A stretch of DNA of 64,000 nucleotides from NCBI GenBank assembly GCA_037951105.1, contig JBAMJV010003958.1, forward strand, positions 1-64,000, read 5' to 3'. The notes beneath the pieces were generated by a model that saw only the letters and a program-made list of their open reading frames with translations, was not told the DNA's origin and ran no database searches. This DNA comes from Echinarachnius parma. Its lineage: Eukaryota > Echinodermata > Echinoidea > Clypeasteroida > Echinarachniidae. Each line of letters opens with the position of its first letter. Position 1 is the stretch's first letter. The position numbers and the translations under genes are program-made. Below, piece after piece: positions 48,201-58,900 of the stretch.

Positions 48201-49795
48201 GCTTTCCATAATGTTTAAGTTCAACTTAGGATCTTTGTGAACCCCCCTCCCCTGCTTACAGGTTCATTGATGATCCAAGGCACGGTGCTCAGCTGGTTTA
48301 GGGCATCCAAGATGGGGTAGAGGTTTTGAGATGGGGTCTTTTCTAGAAGCACCTGGTGCTGCTGGGCGCCATCTTTACTTCTCATGATCTTAGCTGCAAA
48401 TGGAAATTGAAACAAACATTCTTTGATATCCAATCAACTATAAACCAATTCAGGACTTGTTACGAAAATACTTGGGCTAAGCTCTATGGAGAATAATGTT
48501 ATAGCAATATCAATCAGTCCTGAACGGGTTATAACAACAATTATTAACACAATTAATAGTAAATCTGCCCCCAATCGTCATGATCTTTGCTGCAAATTAA
48601 CATACTTTTGAATATCCAATATACTAGAAAAGTAATCATTATTAACAGAACACTTCTTAATAGCATACAGATGATTTTCAATATGAAACGATTTAAGGAA
48701 TATCTTACTTGAGCTAAGAGGGTAGGCACCAAATCTGACAGAAGTCCAAGGTAGGGGTGGGGTGAGCATGGGAAGCATGTTGGAGTCAAACTCAAGATTA
48801 GGATCCTTGGCGGTCTGGAACAGGTCCACTAAGGTGGGGTGCGGCTGAGAGAGAGAGAGGGAGAAATATTATTAACCCATCAAGGACGAGAGCTATTTTA
48901 AGGCAAAATTGATCAATTTTTCCCTCTACAAATTGGCAACTCCTAATTTTTTCATGACAATTTAAGACAAATATGAAGTGGCTTTGCTGCAAAGTTGCCA
49001 ATTTGAATGCCAAAATCTGTTTTTAAAATATCACAATGTGTTGCCAATTTAAGGATTTTTCTAAATTATAGCTATTTATGCAATAATAAAAATCATTACA
49101 AAATAAATAAAGCAGATAGAGTAACAAAATAGGGCTCTAAAAATAAAGAAACTTATGCTCTTTCTCCTTGTATACTTCACATAACTTTGTATCTTCTTGC
49201 TGAAGTGTAGGACTACCAACACACAAATTTGTGGGACACCGTCCTTGATGGGTATTTAAAGGGACTTAGTAACATTGTCCAAATCCTCAAAATCCAATTG
49301 GAATTCTAGCGGTTCCATCACACCTTGTTGTATTCGTTTAAACAATAAAAGCATGGGACAGGTTTCGGGTTTTTCAAATTTCCCTTTCGTTGAAAAGATA
49401 TTTACGATTGAAGTGTTCAGATTATCCAGTGGACCGCGAAAACTGTGTACAAAGTGAGTGCAATGAGTTAGTGAATATAACTTTGCATTTTTGCCCATTA
49501 CTCGGCCATATAATGTCCATTTAACTTGAAATTTTCACACAACACCCAGAGGACATATCAGATAACAACAATATACATTGTATCAACATTGTCTTCAAAG
49601 TTACTAGATCCCTGTAACGATTATTATTGTCTCTGTCATAGTCGTCATTGTCATCATCATCATCATCATCATCAGCAACAACCACCGCCACTGCTGCCAC
49701 CACCACCACCATCATCATGTAATCATCATCACCATCTAACCCCATTTCTTCAAAAAGCACAATTCTTACCTTGATAAAGCCCACATGCTTTAAGC

Positions 49796-49840
<45 letters not shown>

Positions 49841-49853
49841 ACATCAACATCAA

Positions 49854-49885
<32 letters not shown>

Positions 49886-49910
49886 ACATCAACATCAACA
49901 TCAACATCAA

Positions 49911-49978
<68 letters not shown>

Positions 49979-52900
49979 CCATCTAACCCCATTTCTTCAT
50001 AAAGCACAATTCTTACCTTGATAAAGCCCACATGCTTGAAGCTCCTGTAGGTGTACATGTGGTATAGGGCTGGAATCCACTGCCTAGAAAATGAATAGAC
50101 AGTAACAAAATTAAACATCAATGATTCATTTCATGTCAAATAAGAATTGCTATGCAAGTATATGCAGTGTAGCAAAAAATATATACCAATAATTTGAAAC
50201 AATTGTTCTTTAAAATTATATATAAGTCATACATATAGTTTACACTTGAAATGTAGAGTATATCAAACATGGCTGGTGATTTAGATTGAATATCATGAAT
50301 GAACTTATATAATTTGTATTTAAATGTATTAATATCAATGTAAACATCAACATTTCAGCCTTTGGGCTGCCGTTGTATGTATTTTGCAATGTTTTTACCG
50401 AAATAAACCATTATTGAATTGAATAACAAAAAGTGTTCATACTTGTCTGGTTTGCTGTTGTGCATGTTGACATCTATCTTGATCTCTCTCAGCATCATGT
50501 CTGCTAGCAGAGTACCAACCTAAAAGAGAAAATGAGACACTTATAAAACAAATGAAGTAATCATTCTAAATTAAATATTGTAATTTTTCTTTGATAAATG
50601 CTATTAAAGTTGGCTACCATATTTAGTATTATTTAAATCAATCAGAACTATAATTCATTCAATATTTGTAATCAATAACAAAATATCATTTAGTAATCTA
50701 GTGGCTTAATTATGTTCCGTATTTGGGAAATAATGTGTACAATGTATGTACTCCTCTCCTTATTCTATATCTTAATTTATTTTATTTTAAAGAAAGCATT
50801 AACTGGATATTTTTCTAAATCAAAATGATTGCTGCAGAACGCATTTTTACGCAAGCTGAACACTTTCAATAATATGGTATCTTCACATGGACATCAAAAA
50901 ATACAAAGCAACCCTGACATGAGTACTCACCCCGATGTGAAGCCCAGGGGGCCACGGTTTGGCTTGGAAACTCTGCAAGAGAGGAAATAAATAAGACTTA
51001 ATGATGCAATACTCAACTTCATTAAATTTCTCTCTCTAGGCCGTGAACAACTGAGGTTTTTTCCTCCATGTTTCAATCAGATTTACACAATCAAAGTAGA
51101 TCATTTGATTCATTATTTTGGGAATCGGGCATTTTAGAGAATACATTCGACAAGAAATGTAAACACTGAACTCCTTTAATTTGTTCAAGTCAGATACATA
51201 CATATTGCACCGTGCACAGATAGTCTGAGATATCTTTCGTTCATAAAGTCCTCAACTCAAAATTCTTTGAGAAACCTAACCCTAGAACCTAATTTGGCAA
51301 TTAAATAAGAATTTAACAGAATCATTTTCTTTTTAAAACATCATCTAAAGCTAATAACCACTTGTTTAGAACATAAGATCATACATAAGAAGATAACATA
51401 AGAAATACCTGGTCAAGTGAAGAACTGCCTAGCATATCATCTTCAAGGCTCTGGAAGTACTCCCTAGGTAACTGGAAATCAGTCTTGCCAGCCTTGACAG
51501 CATCTCTCACATAGGTGTCATACAAGTCTTTGATCTGAGAAGAAAAAATTGTTGCAAGTCATAAGCTTTTTCAAATATATTTTCTCATAAAAAACAATAA
51601 AATGAAAGTCAGACGTCAATGTTCACCCATGGAAGTACTCCCTAGGTAACTGAAAATCAGTCTTGCCAGCATTTACAGCAGGTTTTTGATCTGAGGAGAA
51701 ATTGTTGTATCAATTTTCTCATAAAAAACAACAAACAGAAAGTCAAAAGTCAATGTTCCACTATAGAAGTACCCCCTAGGTAACTGAAAATGTAGCCTTG
51801 TCCTTCATTGCTTCTCTCACATAATTATGTGCTGTACAGATCTTTGATCTATGACAAAAGAATAATATCATTAGCTTAGAGAGTTATCTACAATTACTGG
51901 AAAGTAGCTTTATCCTTTTAGTATATAGTACATTTACAATCTGACATTATGCTAACACCATGTGGAAAGTAAGAAGTGGGTGTCTACAGTTCTGACTATC
52001 CATATCCATTGCCAGTCCAGAAACAATACTTTGAAACACATTTGAGAATCAAAATTGCACAGAAAATTTTGAGAACATGGATTAATGTTTCAAGCAATTT
52101 ACTTAAAGGCATATATGCGTGGGTTATTAGACGCGTGGATCCATCTTGCACACTTTTACGCACGGTACGTAATCCCCATTGGCTCAGTTATAAGTAGCGA
52201 TCGCAAACTGTCCCATTTCTGAATACCCGAGTCAAAAATGCATTAAAAATAGTCGCGTTCGGAATGTTTGTACTAGTCGAATGGAGATCCATCAGAGATG
52301 TTTACGAGCGAAAATATCACGTAACACGCTTAACCGCAACCGACTTCAAAGTGCCGCCGTTTGATGGCTAGGTGACAGCGTGAGAAATTTGTTTGCTGCA
52401 TGCAATTTCATAAGAAGGCCTTTGTTCAGATATTTCGAGGCACCTCTCTTCGATCGATCCAACATATATCTCGAGTTTACCTCGAGAGATTACGGTGGAG
52501 TCGAGTTGGAATTTGCTGACTACCCTTTATAACCCACACATATATGCCTTTAATCAGACTTTCCTCACTCAGCAGCACATTTTATTTCAAATATTTCATG
52601 AGGAATTTCCGTCAAAATTCTGTACCTGGTCGGCGTTTCCCTGCTTGACCTTGGCGCGGATGCTGTACTTCCTGAACAGCCGATTGCTGAGGTCCCTGGC
52701 CAGCGCAATGGTCATACTGCCCTCTGTGGTTGATGCGATGCTAGCCAGTGACTGCAGCATCAGGTTCACATACTCCTCTGGTTTTAGGAGGCTCAGAAAC
52801 GGGTAGTAACAGATGGAGCCAAAGTTTGGATCTAGAGTTCAAAGGTCAAAGGTTAAATAGGTTCATTATTTGATTATTACTTAGGTCATACTGCCCTCTG

Positions 52901-55900
52901 CAATTGATGAGTTGCTAGCAATCGACTGAAGCAGCAGGTTCACATATTCTTTTGGTTTAGGAACAGGTAGTAACAAAGCAATCCAAAGTTTGGATCTGGA
53001 GGTCAAAGGTTAAAGGATAATAATCTGATTCTGTTTTGATGAACAATTAAGGATCTGTATTAATATATGTATTTTATTATGTTTTATTATGCGCAGTTAT
53101 TCGTCCGATCGGAAATTGGATCGTGCAATGGGTTGAGGTTAGGTTTAGGGCAGGAGCTCAATAGCGAGTTCAAGGAAAATGTAGTTTCGGGCATCATGTC
53201 TTAGACCTAATCAGACGTAGACTAAATGAGACCTAGACCAACCAAGCAAGCAAAAATCAAAGCAAAGTTGGGTTTAATACTTACTCTTGAACCGGAAGTG
53301 CTGGCGAGTCTTCTCATTCTCCAGGACTCTCTTCAACGAGGTTCTCCAATGGGCCCGATGCTGCTCCAATAGTTGCCTCTGTGGAAAACGCAGAATTAAT
53401 TTAAAATTGAGTCCAATGATATAGTACATTTGGGGCTGCTTGGTGGGCTGCAGCCACCCTAAATAAAATTCAAATGTGGTATAGTTGTTTACAATTATGA
53501 ATACATATTTCGATATGTGTTTCTATCTATGCTCTAAAACCACCTTTCCCAAACCATAACCTTAATGCTAAGACACTTCGATCTAAATATATTTCTACAG
53601 ATTCCAGTTTACTCTCTGAGTAATATCCTAGTCGCACTTTAATAATTGTTAATGTAATTAATAGATATTCAATAACATTGTTAAATGGAAAGACTGATTG
53701 GATGAGTGGATATCCATACTGTAAAAAATCACAACACAAATAACGCATTGTTACCCTGTGAACAGTAGCTGGGTCTGGATTTCCAGTCTCTTCTACAGAA
53801 AGAACATTGACTGTATCTGATAATACTCCATGTCCCACTGCTGTCTGATTCTGCGCTCTAAATCCCCTTTCTCCATATTATACATGTACTGTCAACTGTT
53901 TTGTTTATGTGTACACTTAACCTGTTCCCCACGAGATTCTGAAATCCCCATACACTTTGTACATATCCCACTCGGTTCCCGTAGGCAAGGGGTTAACAAG
54001 CGCTTAGAGGCTCTTTTGCAATATCTATAATCGTTATTATTATTATCATAAAATTAAAGCTTAAATTACAAATTGTTACCCTGTGAACAGTAGCCTGGTC
54101 TGGATTTCCAGTCTCTTCAACAGAAAGAACATTGACTGTATCTGATAACTCCATGTCCCACTGCTGTCTGATTCTGCGCTCTAAATCCTCCCTGCTCACC
54201 AGTTCTGTGGACTGACTCGGATCCTGAAAGTGAAAGAAGTAACAAGGTCAATATTAGGGGGTGTATTCTGAAAACGATTTTAAGTTAAAATTTATTGTAT
54301 CTACGTCATATCTACGTCGCTACAATATTACACTGTACTTAAGGAATAGCGATTTACTGAAATATATTTTAGAGTGATTAAAAGCGAGCAAAGAAATATG
54401 GGATTCTAACGGGATTCAAACCCGAGACCTCCGGATTGCTAGACCGGTGCTCTTACCGACTGAGCTATAGTGAAGTAGATATGACGTAGATACAATAAAT
54501 TTTAACTTCAGAATACACCCCCAGGGCTCTACAAAAGTTTTTCTGATTTCCCAGTTGGGGAAGTTCGTAAGAAAATAGCTTGCCCTAATTTGGCACATTG
54601 AACTAAAAGAGGATTCAATTCGTCATTGTCTGATTCTGCGTTCTAAATCCTTGCTGATCACCAGTTCTGAGGATGACACGCACCCTGAATGTGAAAGCAG
54701 GGGTAAGGGAGATATTTCTCCTTCTTGATTTTGCAATCCCCATAGAGTTAATACAGGACCTACCAGGTTCCTGAATGCAATAGGTTAATATAGTAGCCAA
54801 GGAACCAATTAATGTATACCAGCCAAGAACACGACTGACACTTATAATAGTTAAACCAATCATAAAAATGTCTTTTACTCCAAGTTCGAGTTAGGATTTC
54901 TTTCAATCTCTAAGATGGAAACGAAAAATCAATATCGGATTTTCAAAATGGACAAAAAACATTCTTCAAATCATTTTACATATATATACAATTATATACA
55001 ATGAAAACAATTCTTTGAAACATCCGGCTGCATCAGTTGACACCACCTGATCAGAATTCATAACAGAGCTGCCAGATTTGTAAAGATCCCGAACAATCTC
55101 TGACTCGCATCGTGCCATCACCCCCACCTTGGGAGGGAGATCGTTGGGGTCCAGTCTCCTAACAAGTTATCCACCCCTATTTAAAGTGATTTAGTAACAT
55201 TGTCCAAATCCTCAAAATAAAATTTTAATTCTAGCGGTTCCCTCATACCTTGAGGTATTCGTATTAACAATAAAATCATGGGACCGGTTTTGGTTTTTCA
55301 AATTTCCCTTTCATTACAAAGATATGTACGATTGAAGTATTCAGATAAGAAAAACTCAGGTGGAGTTTTGAAACCGTGTACAAAGTGAATGCAGTGAATA
55401 TCACTTTGCATTTTCGCTCATTACTTGGCCATGCGCTGTCCATTTGACTTGAAATTTTCACACAATACCCTGTGGACATATAAGATAACAACAATATACA
55501 TCGCACATGTCAACAAAGTTACTAGATCCCTTTAAATGAACTGATCACCTTTTTAAAATCACTAATCACATTGAAAAATGAATTCTTTAAATTATTCAGC
55601 TGCATCAGTAGAGGTTACCTGATCGGAAATCAAAATAAAGCTGCCTGATGCAAACAGATCACAAAACTTTTTTAACATGACTATTCACAATGAAACAAAA
55701 AAAAGTTCTTCATAATACATTACCTGACTAACCCGATCAGAATTCGCAATGGAGCTGCCGGATGCGTACAGATCTCGAACAATCTCCGTCTCGCATCGTG
55801 CCCTATCCCCTGCCTCCGGAGGCCGATAGTCGGGGTCAAGTCGCCTCACGAGATCGACCACCAGCTCGCGTCCGTCTCCGCTGAACACCCCGTGGGTGAA

Positions 55901-58900
55901 GACGTCGTCAAGGGAGATGCTCTCCTTCTTCATCTGCTGAAGACCTTTCTCCAGGATCTTGATGTCTGGTTCTGGGGACCTGTAACAAATAATTTAACAA
56001 AATATTAATGCTAGAAATTAAACTTTTATCCTTGTGGCCAAGTCGGGCACAGGTAAAACCAAGATCCCAAAACCTGGAACTGAAAAAACATTCTGTTATT
56101 TTAAGTTGCCCAATCGTGCCAGATTTTGGTGGCCCAAGGCTAATTTTAAATAGCCCAGAGCCCAGAGCCTGTGCTAATTTTGTTCTTCTCCACAACCTGA
56201 ATAAAAACTAAAACATACACATAGAAAATGATGCATTGTAAACAAAAAACGCATAACAGCCTTTACAGGTATAAAATAATGCTAAGACAGGTTTTACTGT
56301 AAACATACAGAGATGGCCTTTTAATGGCATTACTGATCTTAAAGGGGAAGGAAATCCCAGCCTTTTGACTACATGGATGTGATGAGAGCATAACTCCTGT
56401 CATTGCTAGTCACTTATTTCCTCTTGAATATTCCTGATTACAAAAATAATAAATGATTTATGGACCACTGTCGTCTGCTTTCAATGCCCACAGGAGGCGG
56501 CCATTTCTTTAACTTCTCGCAGTGAAATGATGTGGCAGGCAGGGACAATGAGGAGAACACAATAGCGTATCGTAACCCGCTATTGTGTTCTCCGCCTGCC
56601 ACCTCATTTCAACGCGAGAAGTCAAAAAAAACATGGCCGCCTCCTGTGGGCATTGAAAGCAGATGACAGTGGTCCATAAAATGTAGATTATTTTTGTAAT
56701 CAGGAATATTCAAGAGGAAATAAGTGACTAGCAATGACAGGAGTTATGCTCTCATCACATCCAGGAAGTCAAAAGGCCAGGATTTCCTGCCCCTTTAAAG
56801 AGCACTTTTGGTTAATTTTCAGGCTTGCTCGAGCTTGAGAGTCACACTTACCTGGCAAGACATTCTAGGGAGGCAGCATACGTCTGAGTATTAGAGACAA
56901 CGTTCTTAGAGACCATTCTTGCCAATAGGTGGCGCACTTCGTTCCACTTGCCCTGATCACAAAGAAAAAATCAGTTATGTTAAATTATTATACAAGCAGT
57001 AATCAAAATCAATTTATGGCTAAGCACTCGATGAGCCTACTGGATACTGTATTATTTTATAGTCCCGTTTAAACAGAAGGCAGCAAACAAACTTTTTTGA
57101 TTCTCAAAGAAGAAGTAGTTTTATGTTGTAATGACCCTTGCTAAAAAACAACCTGCTTACAAAAAAAACCTTTCTATGTTTCCAGTAGTGGTCTTTATAG
57201 ACGATGACATCAAATGCCGGGGCATCGATCGGGGGTCAAACTTGGGTCCCGAGTCAAGCGCTTATCCGATTGTGCCACAACACCTCCACACATACATAAG
57301 AAGCATACTCACTTTTCTGGCCCAGGCTTGAATTACTGTGTTGTAGTCATCTACGTGGACACCCCCATTGAGCTTCTCAAAGGCATACAGTATGGCTTGG
57401 GCATTTTCCACCTACATTGGATTAAAACAACATTAATAACAAAAATGTAGTGAGCAAATGTGAATCATGGGTGTCGATATGCAGTACTTGGTCAATTAGT
57501 GAGAACAAGAATTGGAATGCTCAGGTCATGACTATAATAGCCGTATTAGAAAAGCTAAATTGATCATTATCCTAGATGATATAACATTAATTACAGTTGC
57601 GGGATGAAAAACGGATTTGGGAAATTTTACTTAAAGGACAATGAAATCCGGACAAAGTGTTGTATGCACTATAAGACACTAAATAGGATGAATATTCCCT
57701 GAAAATTTGGGCACAATCGGTCAAGAAATAAGAAAACTATGGCTCTTTGAAAAAATCCATTTATTTATATCAGTGACTCAAATTGGCAACGCACTCTGGC
57801 AAAGTTGTGGACTACTCCGCATATGTTTTGTACACAAAATTTCAATTTTGTTCAATTTTCTCAAAATATATGTTTACCCTTTGTTTGAGTTCAACATATG
57901 TTGTGTAGAATACATTTATACACAACATATCGTGAGTTTGGGGAATGGAAAAGTGTGACTATGAAGAAAACTGTAAAAATGGGAACATTTGTGTACAAAA
58001 CATATGGGGAGTAGTCCACACACTTATCAGAGTGCGTTGCCAATTTGAGTTCCCCATATAAATGGGCATCTTCAAAGAGCCATAGTTTTCTTGTTTATGG
58101 CCCGATTATGCTCTAACTTTTAGAGATTATTCCTCCTAATCTCTTCAGGTCTATGAAAGCAACAGTTTGCTTGGGTTTCATTGCCCTTTAATGAAATGAA
58201 AGAGATTATAACATAATTTATGTGACTCATTCTGATATGGTATCCATAATTCTTGCATCTACTCACACAATCATTGAAGACTGTCGCATCCACGTAAGGC
58301 CTGAAATACAGCTCGGCATCCTCCGTAAACTGCTTCCGTTTCAACCTCTTTCGCTTCCCTCCCATCGTCTGCTTGACCACAGATGTATCAGCCATGTCTG
58401 CTTCACCCATTCCTCCAAGACCCTTGGGGCCTAACGTTGGGACGCTCTCCAACAACTGCACGTCGTGTTCCAACATGTCTTCTCCATCAAAGTCGAACCG
58501 GTTGCCCGGCAGGTCTGCAGTCCTCGTGGAGAAGTCGACCACACCGTCCATTGCGGGAGAGATGGTGGTCTCATGCTGCTCATCCGGATCAAACCCACCG
58601 CTCATTCTCGAGGGACCGGATCCCATTTTTCGGCGATCCTGTAGGTCCGACGAAGCACCGAGATCCGATGGAAGACCGATGTCGCCAAATGCGAGCCTGA
58701 GGTTGTGCAACTGCTGGGAGGCAATTCTAGCCTCAGCCGCTGTTGGCGTGCCACGATCTGAAAACCCTGAAGATACTGATGATGATAATGCTCCTGATGA
58801 TGGCGATGAGGATAATGATCCAGAAGACGATGACAATGATTCCGATTTAGAGTATGATGCTCGAGGTGGATGCGGCGTGGATGGAGACTTCGACAAAATT

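Noticed and set aside
49521-50121. Poly-Met, poly-Asp and poly-Ile proteins
   Set aside because: Translation of the ATC microsatellite; the only real coding part here is POLRMT visible exon 12.
54400-54470. Functional tRNA-Ala gene
   Set aside because: Acceptor-stem halves do not pair and the sequence sits inside inverted repeats; treated as a tRNA relic.
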